A DNA stretch of 64,000 bases from an uncultured Pseudoalteromonas sp. (GTDB lineage: Bacteria > Pseudomonadota > Gammaproteobacteria > Enterobacterales > Alteromonadaceae), in NCBI GenBank assembly GCA_947493455.1, contig CANLRB010000006.1:62001-126000 (forward strand). Reading direction: 5' to 3'. Both the position numbers and the translations under genes were made by a program. The first letter of the stretch is position 1. Every line of letters begins with the position of its first letter. Under the pieces are notes generated by a model. The model saw only the letters and a list, made by a program, of their open reading frames with translations, had not been told where the DNA came from and searched no databases. This document shows, in pieces, positions 18,615 through 28,131 of the stretch.

Positions 18615-19163
18615 CTATAGATAATCGCGTATTTTTTCTGCATCGACGTTAGAATAGCCAAGACAGATTGCAACTTCATGTAACATCATCTTTTTACGTG
18701 TCGTATTTGAATTTGTCATCACCCAATAAACACTATCCGGAATGCTTTTTGGGTTCATGCTGTTACCGCATTCAAGCAATTCTTCCTTACTTTTAGCAAA
18801 ATAAATGCGATCGCGTCCTTTTATTTCAAGTACTCGTGAAAACTGATTTTTGTGCGTTCTGTGTAGTGCCGAAAGCAAAAATAAAAAGCGCCCTACAACG
18901 CCTTTTTGCATTGCTAGTTCTTCTTTATTTACAATATTAAATACATTGTCTCGTGATGCTGTTTCAACAACTTGTGTTGCCGGTTCTTCTTTTTCGACAG
19001 GCGCAGGAGCTTGTTCAAGCACGACAGGTTCTTGAAGCTCTTCTTGAGATGATTGATTCAATTTTAATAAACGGCGCAAAATTTGCGATGCACTTTCACC
19101 AATACTTTGCGTATTACTCGCGATATATTGATACAACTCGTCATCAATTTCTATTTTTTTCAT
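18615..19163 (-). CDS. seqA: Negative modulator of initiation of replication SeqA
   Basis: SeqA binds hemimethylated GATC sites, sequesters oriC and organises new DNA. I chose the ATG at 19163 (182 residues, E. coli 181) because MKKIEIDDELYQYIASNT matches the E. coli N-terminus and AGGA lies 7 nt upstream; the longer frame to 19208 adds 15 unrelated residues. The N-terminal oligomerisation region (about 1-35, with IGESASQILRRLL) and the C-terminal DNA-binding domain with the YWVMTNSNTTRKK loop are clear. The central linker (about 45-85) is Glu/Pro/Val rich and longer than in enterobacteria. It heads the seqA-pgm operon and diverges from ybfF. Confidence 0.96.
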   Translation of the reverse strand: MKKIEIDDELYQYIASNTQSIGESASQILRRLLKLNQSSQEELQEPVVLEQAPAPVEKEEPATQVVETASRDNVFNIVNKEELAMQKGVVGRFLFLLSALHRTHKNQFSRVLEIKGRDRIYFAKSKEELLECGNSMNPKSIPDSVYWVMTNSNTTRKKMMLHEVAICLGYSNVDAEKIRDYL

Positions 19164-19292
19164 AGTTTTCCTAACAATTAGACGACTCAATCTTAGGTCA
19201 GCGAGCATTATAGCTCGAATGAATTGAATTCTCTATGGTTTGATTTTTTTTCCAAGCAAAGCGAAAATGGTAAAAAATGTTGGATTCGAAAA

Positions 19293-20063
19293 ATGATTCT
19301 TAATTATACAAAGTCAACGTGTGATAACGCGAATGCCCCCTATCTTGTGCTAATTCATGGTTTATTTGGCTCGCTTGAAAATTTAAATGTGCTTGCGAGA
19401 GGGCTAAAAGATGATTTTCATATCATTAATATTGACGTGATTAACCATGGTAAGTCTGCACACCGTAGTCAAATCGATTACCCCAGCATGGCACAGGACG
19501 TTATCGATACGCTCGATGATTTACATATAAAAACTGCAATTTTTGTCGGCCACTCGATGGGCGGTAAAATAGCAATGCAACTTGCACTATCGAACCCACA
19601 ACTTGTTGATAAACTAGTTGTACTTGATATTGCACCTGTCACTTATAACCCACGCCATCAAGACGTGTTTGCAGGATTAAACGCCGTCGACTTGAACAAA
19701 ATAACATCACGTAACGACGCCGACAAACATATGGCACCGCATATCAATGAAATTGGCGTGCGACAATTTTTGCTAAAAAGCTTAGTCAAACTCGACATGC
19801 ACTTTGCTTGGCGATTTAATCTCAGAGATTTGATAGCATCGTATTCATCGATTCTTGCTACACCCGAAGGCAGTCCATATAACGGGCCGACTCTATTTAT
19901 AAAAGGTGGAAACTCAGACTACATAACGCAAAATCACCGCAGTGATATTCTCGCTCTTTTTCCTCAAAGTCGGGCAAAGGTAATCGCTGGTGCGGGACAT
20001 TGGCTACATGCTGAAAAACCGGTCGCTATAATTAAGTCGATTAATGATTTTGTCTCTACGTAA
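19293..20063 (+). CDS. ybfF: Alpha/beta-hydrolase esterase YbfF
   Basis: Predicted cytoplasmic esterase, reported in E. coli to act on acyl-CoA and malonyl-CoA-type esters. I chose ATG 19293 (256 residues) because MILNYTKS aligns with the YbfF start and GGA lies upstream. The longer 19224 frame adds residues that do not resemble the family. The protein has LIHGLFGSLENL (oxyanion hole, about 20-31), the nucleophile elbow GHSMGGK (about 89-95) and a late GAGHWLHAEKP with the catalytic His (about 234-244). Divergence from seqA is conserved with E. coli. Confidence 0.92.
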   Translation: MILNYTKSTCDNANAPYLVLIHGLFGSLENLNVLARGLKDDFHIINIDVINHGKSAHRSQIDYPSMAQDVIDTLDDLHIKTAIFVGHSMGGKIAMQLALSNPQLVDKLVVLDIAPVTYNPRHQDVFAGLNAVDLNKITSRNDADKHMAPHINEIGVRQFLLKSLVKLDMHFAWRFNLRDLIASYSSILATPEGSPYNGPTLFIKGGNSDYITQNHRSDILALFPQSRAKVIAGAGHWLHAEKPVAIIKSINDFVST

Positions 20064-20205
20064 CCCTACAAAATATAAGTTTATTCACCTATTCTAACAA
20101 ATTGCGATTGAATCAAATTTCCACGCGATATTTGCCATTTGCTAATGTATTTGAGGTAAGAGGTGTGGTATAGTTCGGCCGTTTTGAAATCAGGTCGTAT
20201 TAACA

Positions 20206-20427
20206 GTGTTAGATACTTTTATAAATGAGATAGATACACTTGGATTATATTTTGGCCTCGCCGGTATATTCTTTTTTATCGGTATGGCTATCCAAGATGT
20301 CTTGAAAAAAGGTGACGTTCCAAAATTTGGCCGTTACGTTGTATGGTTAGTATTGTTTCTAGGCTGTTCAGGGTTTATCGCAAAAGGAATTATTCAAGTG
20401 TTTTGGCAAGGAGCTGGAGTTGGTTAA
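20206..20427 (+). CDS. DUF2788 small membrane protein
   Basis: A 73-residue protein with two hydrophobic segments (about 13-29 and 44-66) joined by a short charged loop containing IQDVLKKGDVPKFGRY. It matches the DUF2788 family found between ybfF and ybfE in marine gammaproteobacteria. The start codon is GTG at 20206. Only 2 nt separate it from ybfE, so the genes are probably cotranscribed. The function is unknown; an inner-membrane location is likely. Confidence 0.82.
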   Translation: MLDTFINEIDTLGLYFGLAGIFFFIGMAIQDVLKKGDVPKFGRYVVWLVLFLGCSGFIAKGIIQVFWQGAGVG

Positions 20428-20429
20428 AT

Positions 20430-20708
20430 ATGGCTAAGTCAGATACAGATCGTACGACTATCGATTTATTTGAAAACGATAAGCGACCAGGTCGACCGAA
20501 GACGAATCCGTTACCGCGTGATCTTCAGCTTAAAGTAAATAAACGAAACCAACTTAAACGCGATAAAGCACGCGGTTTGAAACGAATTGAATTTAAGGTC
20601 AGCTCTGAACTGTACCAAGCGCTCAACGATATGGCTGAGCAACAGTGTATGAGTCGAAGCGCCCTAATAGAAACAATTTTGCAAGAAAAATTAGCAATAG
20701 AAAGGTAA
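20430..20708 (+). CDS. ybfE: YbfE family (LexA-regulated in E. coli) DNA-binding protein
   Basis: The start at 20430 (MAKSDTDRTTIDLFENDKR) gives 92 residues. The AT-hook-like RPGRPKTNPLP and the ribbon-helix-helix-like C-terminus (IEFKVSSELYQALNDMAEQ, then SRSALIETILQEKL) match YbfE. In E. coli the gene is in the LexA regulon. I see no LexA box (CTG-N10-CAG) in the upstream gap here. It sits between the DUF2788 gene and fldA as in relatives, 8 nt before fldA. Confidence 0.88.
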   Translation: MAKSDTDRTTIDLFENDKRPGRPKTNPLPRDLQLKVNKRNQLKRDKARGLKRIEFKVSSELYQALNDMAEQQCMSRSALIETILQEKLAIER

Positions 20709-20716
20709 TATTCAAT

Positions 20717-21244
20717 ATGGCAAGTGTAGGCATATTTTTTGGTAGTGATACAGGCAATACGGAACACGTTGCGAAACTAATTCAAAAAGAATTAGGTAAG
20801 AAGCTCGTTGACGTACATGATATTGCTAAAAGTTCAAAAGCTGATATTGAAGAATTTGATTTAATTTTGTTTGGCATTCCGACTTGGTACTATGGCGAAG
20901 CGCAATGTGACTGGGATGACTTTTTTCCAGAGTTAGAAGAAATCGACTTTAATAATAAGCTTGTTGCTATTTTTGGTTGTGGCGATCAAGAAGATTACGC
21001 AGAATACTTCCTTGATGCAATGGGCATGGTTAACGATATCGTGCTTGAAAAAGGCGCTATTGTAGTCGGTCACTGGTCGACTGATGGCTACGACTTTGAA
21101 GCATCAAAAGCAATGGCTGACGATAATCATTTTGTTGGGCTAGGCATTGATGAAGACCGTCAACCTGAGTTAACCGAGCAACGTATAAAACAATGGTGTG
21201 CGCAGGTATACGATGAGATGTGTTTAAGTGAGCTTGCTGACTAA
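20717..21244 (+). CDS. fldA: Flavodoxin 1
   Basis: FldA is a small FMN-containing electron carrier. I chose ATG 20717 (175 residues, E. coli 176) because MASVGIFFGSDTGNTEHVAK is the FldA N-terminus and AAAGG lies 11 nt upstream; the longer frame runs back into ybfE. The phosphate-binding loop GSDTGNT is at residues 9-15, FGIPTWYYGEAQCDWDDF around 52-69, and the GCGDQEDYAEYFLDAMG isoalloxazine loop near 93-109. It lies immediately upstream of fur as in E. coli. Confidence 0.97.
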   Translation: MASVGIFFGSDTGNTEHVAKLIQKELGKKLVDVHDIAKSSKADIEEFDLILFGIPTWYYGEAQCDWDDFFPELEEIDFNNKLVAIFGCGDQEDYAEYFLDAMGMVNDIVLEKGAIVVGHWSTDGYDFEASKAMADDNHFVGLGIDEDRQPELTEQRIKQWCAQVYDEMCLSELAD

Positions 21245-21265
21245 AACTATTTCAAATATAAAGGT

Positions 21266-21303
21266 TATTTCTATATACTAAAATTCGTGCTTTTATAGAA
21301 ATA
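21266..21303. repeat. Inverted repeat in the fldA-fur intergenic region
   Basis: TATTTCTATA (21266-21275) and TATAGAAATA (21294-21303) are perfect 10-bp inverted repeats 18 nt apart. There is no U tract, so this is not a terminator; it may be an operator or mRNA hairpin ahead of fur. Confidence 0.45.
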
Positions 21304-21348
21304 GCATATACTCACACTAATAAGACTTATAAATAGAGAATTCAGTGA

Positions 21349-21792
21349 ATGACAGATCATAACTTAGAGTTAAAAAAGGCAGGATTAAAAGTAACCCTTC
21401 CTCGTATTAAGATCTTAGAAATTTTGCAATTGCCTGAAAATCAGCATATTAGTGCTGAAGATGTCTACAAAATATTGCTAGACAAGAACGAAGAGATTGG
21501 CCTTGCAACCGTTTACCGTGTGTTAAACCAGTTTGACGACGCCGGTATTGTGACACGTCATCACTTCGAAGGTGGTAAGTCTGTATTTGAACTTGCAGGT
21601 TCAACGCACCATGACCATTTAGTATGTCTAAAGTGTGGTAAAGTGGTTGAGTTTGAAGATGATGTGATCGAAACTCGTCAAGAAGAAATAGCAAAAGATA
21701 ATGGCATTAAGCTAACCAATCATTCTCTGTATTTATATGGTGAATGTGAAGATGAGTCGGCTTGTAAGGAATATGCTGAAAATAACAGCTAA
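21349..21792 (+). CDS. fur: Ferric uptake regulator Fur
   Basis: Fur binds Fe2+ and represses iron-uptake genes. The 147-residue protein has the winged helix (about 1-80, with TLPRIKILEIL and GLATVYRVLNQFDDAGIV). The metal-binding C-terminal part has STHHDHLVCLKCGKVVEF (86-102) with C93-x2-C96 and a second Cys pair at 133 and 139, like the E. coli structural zinc site. fldA lies upstream. No clear Fur box precedes it, but a 10-bp inverted repeat does. Confidence 0.97.
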   Translation: MTDHNLELKKAGLKVTLPRIKILEILQLPENQHISAEDVYKILLDKNEEIGLATVYRVLNQFDDAGIVTRHHFEGGKSVFELAGSTHHDHLVCLKCGKVVEFEDDVIETRQEEIAKDNGIKLTNHSLYLYGECEDESACKEYAENNS

Positions 21793-21809
21793 ATAAGTTT
21801 ATAAAATAG

Positions 21810-21837
21810 AAAAGCCTAGCATCTGCTAGGCTTTTTT
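21810..21837. terminator. Bidirectional terminator between fur and glnS
   Basis: The stem AAAAGCCTAGCA / TGCTAGGCTTTT with a 2-nt loop is flanked by a U tract and begins 18 nt after the fur stop codon. Confidence 0.85.
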
Positions 21838-21841
21838 GTAT

Positions 21842-23506
21842 CTACTTCTTTTGCTCTTTCGCCCAAGAGTCTCTTAGACCGACGGTTTGGTTAAACACCA
21901 AGCCTGCTTCTTTGTTGTCTCGACAAAAGTAACCTGTTCGCTCAAACTGATAGCCCTGTTCAACTTTTGCATTAGCGAGCGCAGGTTCAACTACAGCTTG
22001 GCTGAATACGACGCACGAATCAGGATTTAATACTGTAGTAAAATCCTCGGCCGCTGCTGGATTTGCCTCTGTGAACAATCTATCATAGTTACGAATTTCC
22101 GCCTTAACACCATGTGATGCTGACACCCAGTGGATCACCCCTTTCACTTTACGACCATCACTTGGGTTTTTGCCTAGAGTTTCAGGGTCATACGTACAAT
22201 AAACAGTGGTGATATTACCTGCCTCATCTTCGTCATGACGAACTGCTTTAATCACATAAGCATTACGTAAACGGACTTCTTTATCTAATACAAGACGCTT
22301 ATATTTATTGTTGGCCGAAACTTTAAAATCGTCGCGCTCAATATAAAGCTCGCGCGTAAACGGTAACTCACGTCGGCCCATTTCTTCCTTATTTGGGTGA
22401 TTTGGCGCCGAAATTGTTTCGACTTTTTCTTCATCAAAGTTTTCAATGACAATCTTAATCGGATCGAGTACAGCCATAGCACGCGGTGCATTGTCATTAA
22501 GGTCTTCGCGAATGCAAGCTTCAAGCATACCCATTTCAACCATGTTTTCTTGTTTTGTAATACCGATGCGTTTACAAAACTCGACAATTGAGCCAGGGGT
22601 ATAACCACGACGACGCAGACCGGCAATAGTTGGCATGCGAGGGTCATCCCAGCCGCTAACATGATTCTCGTCAACTAATGCGTTAAGCTTACGTTTACTC
22701 ATTAACGTGTATTCTAAATTTAAACGAGAAAACTCAATTTGTTGTGGATGGCACTCTAACGATATGTTGTCTAATACCCAATCATATAAACGACGATTAT
22801 CTTGGAATTCAAGCGTACATAATGAATGAGTAATGCCCTCTAGCGCATCCGAAATACAGTGAGTAAAATCATACATCGGATAAATACACCATGTATCACC
22901 TGTTTGGTGATGATGTGCAAATCGAATACGATAAATAATTGGATCGCGCAGCACCATAAATGAGCTCGCCATATCTATTTTAGCGCGCAGTACACACTCG
23001 CCTTCTTTAAATTCGCCATTCTTCATTTTGGCGAACAAAGCTAAATTCTCTTCTATACTGGTATCGCGGTAAGGACTGTTTTTACCAGGTTCGGTTAGAG
23101 TACCACGATATTCTCGCGCTTGTTCGGCAGACAAGAAGCACACATAAGCTAACCCTTTTTCAATCAGCTCAACTGCATATCCGTGCAATTGTTCAAAGTA
23201 GTTAGATGAATAACAAATGTCACCATCCCAGTTAAACCCTAACCACTGAACATCTTCTTGAATTGAATGTACATAATCAATATCTTCTTTTTCTGGATTT
23301 GTATCATCAAATCGAAGATTACATAATCCCTGGTAATCTTTTGCAATGCCAAAATTTAAACAAATGGATTTAGCGTGGCCTATATGTAAAAAGCCATTGG
23401 GTTCAGGTGGAAAACGAGTGTGCGTTGCAGCATGTTTTCCCGATTCTAAATCTTTATCAATTATCGTACGGATAAAGTTTGATGGGCGATTTTCAATCTC
23501 CGCCAT
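21842..23506 (-). CDS. glnS: Glutaminyl-tRNA synthetase
   Basis: GlnS charges tRNA-Gln directly, so the amidotransferase route is not needed. The 554-residue length is that of E. coli GlnS. The class I signature is [20 protein letters not shown] (about 32-51), with HIGH at 41-44. The KMSKS equivalent is VMSKRKL-like ([11 protein letters not shown], about 268-278). The two-part beta-barrel anticodon-binding domain occupies the C-terminal half. It is a single gene with its own promoter, convergent with fur. Confidence 0.97.
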   Translation of the reverse strand: MAEIENRPSNFIRTIIDKDLESGKHAATHTRFPPEPNGFLHIGHAKSICLNFGIAKDYQGLCNLRFDDTNPEKEDIDYVHSIQEDVQWLGFNWDGDICYSSNYFEQLHGYAVELIEKGLAYVCFLSAEQAREYRGTLTEPGKNSPYRDTSIEENLALFAKMKNGEFKEGECVLRAKIDMASSFMVLRDPIIYRIRFAHHHQTGDTWCIYPMYDFTHCISDALEGITHSLCTLEFQDNRRLYDWVLDNISLECHPQQIEFSRLNLEYTLMSKRKLNALVDENHVSGWDDPRMPTIAGLRRRGYTPGSIVEFCKRIGITKQENMVEMGMLEACIREDLNDNAPRAMAVLDPIKIVIENFDEEKVETISAPNHPNKEEMGRRELPFTRELYIERDDFKVSANNKYKRLVLDKEVRLRNAYVIKAVRHDEDEAGNITTVYCTYDPETLGKNPSDGRKVKGVIHWVSASHGVKAEIRNYDRLFTEANPAAAEDFTTVLNPDSCVVFSQAVVEPALANAKVEQGYQFERTGYFCRDNKEAGLVFNQTVGLRDSWAKEQKK

Positions 23507-23647
23507 TGCGAAATTTTCCTATTACATTAATTCAGTTAACACCTAATTATTACAAATTAACAGCGCAACGCATAGAGGAATCACCTTTGCAACTAAAAAA
23601 ATTCGCGCTAAAGTAAGAGGTATCTTGTCAATTAAGTAATATATGTT

Positions 23648-24370
23648 GTGAAAGTCGTATTTTTAATCACACTATTGTTTAGCTTTTACTGCTCGGCAAA
23701 CACGACCATACGTTTTGGCGTTGGACACGATCACGAAAAAATGGTTGTTAACTATCCTTTTTACGCGGCTTGCTGGCAATTGTTTAACACTGAGTTAAAA
23801 AAACTCGGTTATCAAGTCGCAGCTCATCCAATGCCATGGGCACGTGCACAACAGCGCGTAGCGAGTGGACAACTCGACGGACTCTTTTTGGCTGCTAATT
23901 TTCACGGACGAGATGAATGGGCTGAATTAACCAATGCGGTTGGTAAAGACCAATTTGGTATTTTTAATAATGTAACACATGTGCCAAATGCGCCAATAGG
24001 GAGTGTTCGATTACTGAGTAATGATACTCAAGTAACTTTTGTACCGCCCGATTCACAACTTCAGTTAGCAACGGCCCAGAATGGTTTAAAGTTATTAGCA
24101 AATCGTAAATTGAGTGGCTTTATCATGTCACGAAGTTATGGTGAATATATGTTACAAAATGAACTTAAGTCACTCTCACCTCATATTAAATTTAATGAAC
24201 AGTTTTCAGAAACGTATACCGCACATGTAGCCGTTAGTAAAAAAAGGAAAAATGGCGACAAGATAATAGAAGTGCTAAACTTAGCGATTGAAAACGCCAA
24301 GACTTCTGGTCGTTATATGAAACTAATGACGCAATTTAACGTTGCTAAATATCAATTAATTACCCAATAA
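23648..24370 (+). CDS. Orphan periplasmic solute-binding protein (SBP_bac_3 type)
   Basis: The 240-residue protein has a signal peptide (MKVVFLITLLFSFYCSANT, cleavage near residue 18) and a type 2 periplasmic-binding fold: YPFYAACWQLFNTELKKLGY, then MPWARAQQRVASGQLDG (about 58-74), typical of amino-acid-type binding proteins. It starts with GTG. No permease or ATPase gene is nearby, so it may work with a remote ABC transporter or in a sensory role. Ligand unknown. Confidence 0.75.
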   Translation: MKVVFLITLLFSFYCSANTTIRFGVGHDHEKMVVNYPFYAACWQLFNTELKKLGYQVAAHPMPWARAQQRVASGQLDGLFLAANFHGRDEWAELTNAVGKDQFGIFNNVTHVPNAPIGSVRLLSNDTQVTFVPPDSQLQLATAQNGLKLLANRKLSGFIMSRSYGEYMLQNELKSLSPHIKFNEQFSETYTAHVAVSKKRKNGDKIIEVLNLAIENAKTSGRYMKLMTQFNVAKYQLITQ

Positions 24371-24374
24371 AAAC

Positions 24375-24404
24375 AAAAAAAGGCCACAATCGTGGCCTTT
24401 TTTT
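24375..24404. terminator. Bidirectional terminator between the SBP gene and sucD
   Basis: The stem AAAAAAAGGCCAC / GTGGCCTTTTTTT with a 4-nt loop lies between convergent genes and directly follows the SBP stop codon. Confidence 0.88.
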
Positions 24405-24418
24405 AGATAGTACGGTGA

Positions 24419-25291
24419 TTACCAGCCTGTTTTTTCAGCTAGTGCTTTACCGATATCTGCTAATGAGCGAACAGTCTTAACGCCGGCAGCTTCTAAAGCT
24501 GCAAATTTCTCGTCTGCTGTACCTTTACCGCCTGCGATAATTGCACCGGCGTGACCCATACGCTTACCAGGAGGAGCAGTAACACCCGCGATGTAAGAAA
24601 CAACTGGCTTAGTTACATTGTCTTTAATGTATTCAGCAGCTTCTTCTTCAGCAGTACCACCGATCTCACCGATCATAACGATAGCTTCAGTTTGCTCGTC
24701 TTTTTCGAACATTTCTAATACGTCGATGAAGTTAGTGCCCGGAATTGGATCACCACCGATACCAACACACGTCGACTGACCGAAACCAGCGTCTGTAGTT
24801 TGCTTAACCGCTTCGTAAGTAAGTGTACCAGAGCGTGATACAATACCTACTTTACCTGGCTTATGGATGTGACCAGGCATGATACCAATTTTAGTCTCAC
24901 CCGGAGTGATAACACCTGGACAGTTAGGACCGATCATACGCGTGCCAGTTTCGTCAAGCTTAACTTTAACATCAACCATGTCTAGCGTAGGAATGCCTTC
25001 AGTGATACAAACGATAAGCTCGATGCCCGCATCGATTGCTTCAAGGATTGCATCTTTACAGAAAGGTGCTGGTACGTAGATTACAGATGCTGTTGCACCT
25101 GTAGCGTCTACTGCGTCACGTACTGTGTTAAATACAGGAAGACCTAGGTGAGTTTGACCACCTTTACCTGGAGAAACACCACCAACCATTTGTGTACCGT
25201 ACTCAAGCGCTTGCTCTGAGTGGAAAGTACCTTGGCCGCCAGTGAAACCCTGACAGATTACTTTAGTATCTTTATTAATTAATACAGACAT
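24419..25291 (-). CDS. sucD: Succinyl-CoA synthetase alpha subunit
   Basis: SucD and SucC convert succinyl-CoA to succinate with nucleoside triphosphate formation. The 290 residues include the CoA-binding Rossmann segment ([20 protein letters not shown], about 10-29), the nucleotide-site loop [10 protein letters not shown], and [14 protein letters not shown] with the phosphorylated active-site His at 247. Its first base overlaps the last base of sucC. It ends in a terminator shared with the SBP gene. Confidence 0.98.
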   Translation of the reverse strand: MSVLINKDTKVICQGFTGGQGTFHSEQALEYGTQMVGGVSPGKGGQTHLGLPVFNTVRDAVDATGATASVIYVPAPFCKDAILEAIDAGIELIVCITEGIPTLDMVDVKVKLDETGTRMIGPNCPGVITPGETKIGIMPGHIHKPGKVGIVSRSGTLTYEAVKQTTDAGFGQSTCVGIGGDPIPGTNFIDVLEMFEKDEQTEAIVMIGEIGGTAEEEAAEYIKDNVTKPVVSYIAGVTAPPGKRMGHAGAIIAGGKGTADEKFAALEAAGVKTVRSLADIGKALAEKTGW

Positions 25292-26457
25292 TATTTGCCC
25301 TCCGCAGCAGCAACAACTTTCTGTGCAGCATCTGTTAGTGACTCAGCAGCAATGATGTCTAGGTCAGAGCTAGCTAAAACTTCACGACCTTTGTCAGCAT
25401 TAGTACCTTCCAAACGTACAACAACAGGTACGCTCACGCCTACTTCTTTAACTGCGCCAATGATACCTTCTGCGATCATATCACAACGTACGATACCACC
25501 AAAGATGTTTACAAGTACTGCTTTCACATTATCATCAGATAAGATGATTTTGAATGCTTCAGCTACACGCTCTTTCGTTGCACCGCCACCAACGTCTAGG
25601 AAGTTAGCAGGCTTGCCGCCGTGTAGGTTTACGATGTCCATAGTACCCATTGCTAGGCCTGCACCGTTAACCATACAACCTACGTTACCGTCTAGTGCTA
25701 CGTAGTTCAATTCCCACTGAGCTGCGTGCGCTTCACGCTCGTCTTCTTGTGAAGGATCGTGCATTTCACGGATCTTAGGCTGACGGTATAAAGCGTTACC
25801 ATCTACACCGATTTTTCCGTCTAGGCAGTGAAGGTTACCTTCATCAGTGATTACAAGCGGGTTGATTTCTAATAGTGCGAAATCGTGGTCGTTGAACATG
25901 TTAGCAAGACCCATGAAGATCTTAACAAACTGCTTCATTTGTACTGGGTTAAGACCTAGTTTGAAGCCTAGTTCACGTGCTTGATAAGCTTGAGGACCAA
26001 CTAAGGGGTCGATTTCAGCTTTGTGAATTAGTTCAGGAGTTTCTTCTGCAACTTGTTCAATTTCCACACCACCTTCTGTCGATGCCATGAAAACAACTTT
26101 ACGAGAAGCACGATCTACTACTGCGCCAAGGTATAATTCATTGGCGATATCTGTGCAGCTTTCTACTAAAATCTTAGCAACTGGTTGACCATTTTCATCT
26201 GTTTGGTAAGTTACTAAGTTCTTACCTAACCAGTTTTGAGCAAATTCTTTGATTTCTTCTTTGCTATCAGCAAGCTTTACACCGCCTGCTTTACCACGTC
26301 CACCGGCGTGAACCTGGCATTTTACTACCCACTTATCGCCGCCAATTTTGTCGGCAGCTTCTGCAGCTTCTTGAGGTGTGTCACACGCGTAACCTTCAGA
26401 AACTGGTAAACCATAGTCAGCGAATAGTTGTTTCGCTTGATACTCATGCAAATTCAT
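25291..26457 (-). CDS. sucC: Succinyl-CoA synthetase beta subunit
   Basis: SucC is the ATP-grasp subunit of succinyl-CoA synthetase. The 388-residue protein begins [19 protein letters not shown] and has [16 protein letters not shown] (about 48-63), [13 protein letters not shown] and [13 protein letters not shown] plus [15 protein letters not shown], all family motifs. A terminator and a gap of 182 bp separate it from sucB, and a possible promoter lies in that gap, so sucCD can be expressed apart from sucAB. Confidence 0.98.
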   Translation of the reverse strand: MNLHEYQAKQLFADYGLPVSEGYACDTPQEAAEAADKIGGDKWVVKCQVHAGGRGKAGGVKLADSKEEIKEFAQNWLGKNLVTYQTDENGQPVAKILVESCTDIANELYLGAVVDRASRKVVFMASTEGGVEIEQVAEETPELIHKAEIDPLVGPQAYQARELGFKLGLNPVQMKQFVKIFMGLANMFNDHDFALLEINPLVITDEGNLHCLDGKIGVDGNALYRQPKIREMHDPSQEDEREAHAAQWELNYVALDGNVGCMVNGAGLAMGTMDIVNLHGGKPANFLDVGGGATKERVAEAFKIILSDDNVKAVLVNIFGGIVRCDMIAEGIIGAVKEVGVSVPVVVRLEGTNADKGREVLASSDLDIIAAESLTDAAQKVVAAAEGK

Positions 26458-26525
26458 GATGCTTTATCCAATTGTATTACGTAAAGGGCTGAAAACTAAT
26501 TTCAACCATCCCAAATTGCGCACCT

Positions 26526-26554
26526 AGTATAGTCGTAGCTAAACGACATTAAAA
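26526..26554 (-). promoter_or_regulatory. Possible sucCD promoter
   Basis: On the minus strand TTTTAA (-35, 26549-26554), a 17-nt spacer and TATACT (-10, 26526-26531) lie about 65 nt upstream of the sucC ATG. The -35 is weak. It lies downstream of the hairpin terminator of sucB, which is what an independent sucCD promoter would require. Confidence 0.45.
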
Positions 26555-26574
26555 CCCCAGTACGACCAAAGACG

Positions 26575-26606
26575 CAAAAAAAAAGCTATGACATCAATCA
26601 TAGCTT
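26575..26606 (-). terminator. Terminator between sucB and sucC
   Basis: Read on the minus strand, AAGCTATGA / TCATAGCTT forms a 9-bp perfect stem with a 6-nt loop followed by a run of T (A run at 26576-26584). It begins 34 nt after the sucB stop. Confidence 0.75.
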
Positions 26607-26639
26607 AAATATTAAACAACACGCTTTCTAGTTCGTGTA

Positions 26640-28121
26640 TTAAACGTCCAATAATAGACGTGTTGGATCTTCAAGTAACTCTTTAATTGTTACTAAGAAA
26701 CCAACTGATTCCTTACCATCAATTTGACGGTGATCATATGATAACGCTAAGTACATCATAGGTAAGATTTCAACTTTACCGTTAACCGCCATAGGACGCT
26801 CTTGGATTTTGTGCATACCAAGGATTGATGACTGCGGTAAGTTAATGATTGGCGTTGAAAGTAGAGAGCCAAACACACCACCGTTAGTGATAGTGAAGTT
26901 ACCCCCTGTCATGTCGTCTACAGTTAGTTTACCGTCACGACCTTTAAGTGCCAATTCACGAATTCCTTTTTCGATTTCAGCAACCGACAACTTGTCACAG
27001 TCACGCAGTACAGGTGTAACAAGACCACGCGGTGTAGAAACTGCAATGCTGATATCAAAGTAATTGTGATACACAATATCATCACCGTCGATTGACGCAT
27101 TTACTTCAGGAAAACGCTTAAGTGCTTCAGTGACTGCTTTCACGTAGAAAGACATGAAACCAAGACGGATACCATGACGCTCTTCAAATACATCTTTGTA
27201 TTGCTTACGAAGGTCCATGATAGGTTTCATGTTTACTTCGTTGAACGTAGTAAGCATTGCAGTTGAATTCTTCGCTTCAAGCAGACGATTTGCAATTGTC
27301 TTACGCAAACGAGTCATTGGCACACGTTTCTGAGTACGCTCACCTACAGGCGCAACAGGTGCTGATGAAGCTGGTGCAGATGCTGGTTTAGCTGCTGGCG
27401 CTTTAAGGAACGCATCAACATCTTCCTTAGTGATACGACCGCCTTTGCCTGTCCCTTTAATTTGTGACGCATCTAGGCCTTTCTCAGCAATTAGACGACG
27501 TACTGAAGGTGTTAATACATCGCTACTTTCGTCTGAAGCTGGCGCTGCCTCTGCTGCAGGAGCAGCTGCTGCTGGCGCTGCGCCACCTGCAACCAACTTA
27601 CCGATCACTTGCTCACCAAGTACTGTGTCGCCTTCACCATGAATGTGTTCACCCATAACGCCATCTTCTGGCGCGACAACTTCAAGTACAACTTTATCAG
27701 TTTCAATATCAACTAGGTTTTGGTCGCGGCTTACCGCTTCACCTGGTTGAACATGCCAAGTAGCAATTGTCGCGTCTGCTACTGATTCTGGAAGTACAGG
27801 AACTTTAATATCCACTTCTTTACCTTCTGCTGCTGGCGCCGCTACTGGCGCTGCTGTTTGTGCTGCAGGTGCTGGAGCTGCATCCGCAGCACCAACTAGT
27901 GCGATAACTTGCTCGCCTAGTACAGTTGCACCTTCTTCTTGAGAAATTTCAGTAATCACACCATCTTCTGGTGCAACAACTTCTAAAACTACTTTATCTG
28001 TTTCAATATCAACGAGGTTTTGGTCACGTGTTACCGTATCACCAACCTTTACATGCCACGTTGCAACTGTCGCATCAGCAACAGATTCAGGAAGTACAGG
28101 AACCTTAATTTCGGTTGTCAT
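26640..28121 (-). CDS. sucB: 2-oxoglutarate dehydrogenase E2, dihydrolipoyl succinyltransferase (two lipoyl domains)
   Basis: E2 core of the 2-oxoglutarate dehydrogenase complex. The 493-residue protein is about 90 longer than E. coli SucB because it has two nearly identical lipoyl domains: residues 4-76 and 104-176, lipoyl lysines K43 and K143, exactly 100 residues apart, joined by Ala/Pro linkers. The subunit-binding domain is near 202-239 and the catalytic domain follows, ending [16 protein letters not shown] with active-site His464. It lies 10 nt downstream of sucA. DNA of the two lipoyl segments is a diverged direct repeat. Confidence 0.96.
   Translation of the reverse strand: MTTEIKVPVLPESVADATVATWHVKVGDTVTRDQNLVDIETDKVVLEVVAPEDGVITEISQEEGATVLGEQVIALVGAADAAPAPAAQTAAPVAAPAAEGKEVDIKVPVLPESVADATIATWHVQPGEAVSRDQNLVDIETDKVVLEVVAPEDGVMGEHIHGEGDTVLGEQVIGKLVAGGAAPAAAAPAAEAAPASDESSDVLTPSVRRLIAEKGLDASQIKGTGKGGRITKEDVDAFLKAPAAKPASAPASSAPVAPVGERTQKRVPMTRLRKTIANRLLEAKNSTAMLTTFNEVNMKPIMDLRKQYKDVFEERHGIRLGFMSFYVKAVTEALKRFPEVNASIDGDDIVYHNYFDISIAVSTPRGLVTPVLRDCDKLSVAEIEKGIRELALKGRDGKLTVDDMTGGNFTITNGGVFGSLLSTPIINLPQSSILGMHKIQERPMAVNGKVEILPMMYLALSYDHRQIDGKESVGFLVTIKELLEDPTRLLLDV
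27660..28110 (-). repeat. Diverged direct repeat encoding the two lipoyl domains of sucB
   Basis: The two lipoyl-domain segments of sucB repeat with a period of 300 nt. The protein stretch around the lipoyl lysine ([20 protein letters not shown]) is identical in both copies, while the DNA differs mainly at third codon positions. This is an internal duplication maintained by purifying selection or gene conversion. Confidence 0.7.
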
Positions 28122-28131
28122 TTCGTATCCC

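Noticed and set aside
19164-19208. Extended seqA start giving 197 residues.
   Set aside because: MKKIEIDD at 19163 matches the SeqA N-terminus and has a good AGGA Shine-Dalgarno.
20064-20205. Possible LexA box before DUF2788/ybfE.
   Set aside because: No CTG-N10-CAG element was found in the gap.
20343-20429. Longer ybfE start inside the DUF2788 gene.
   Set aside because: The added residues overlap a real gene in another frame and do not match YbfE.
27061-27085. CRP-like TGTGATACACA sequence.
   Set aside because: It lies within sucB coding sequence and lacks a proper second half-site.
27540-27880. Ala/Pro-rich low-complexity DNA suggesting a repeat array.
   Set aside because: It encodes the flexible linkers between lipoyl, binding and catalytic domains of SucB.
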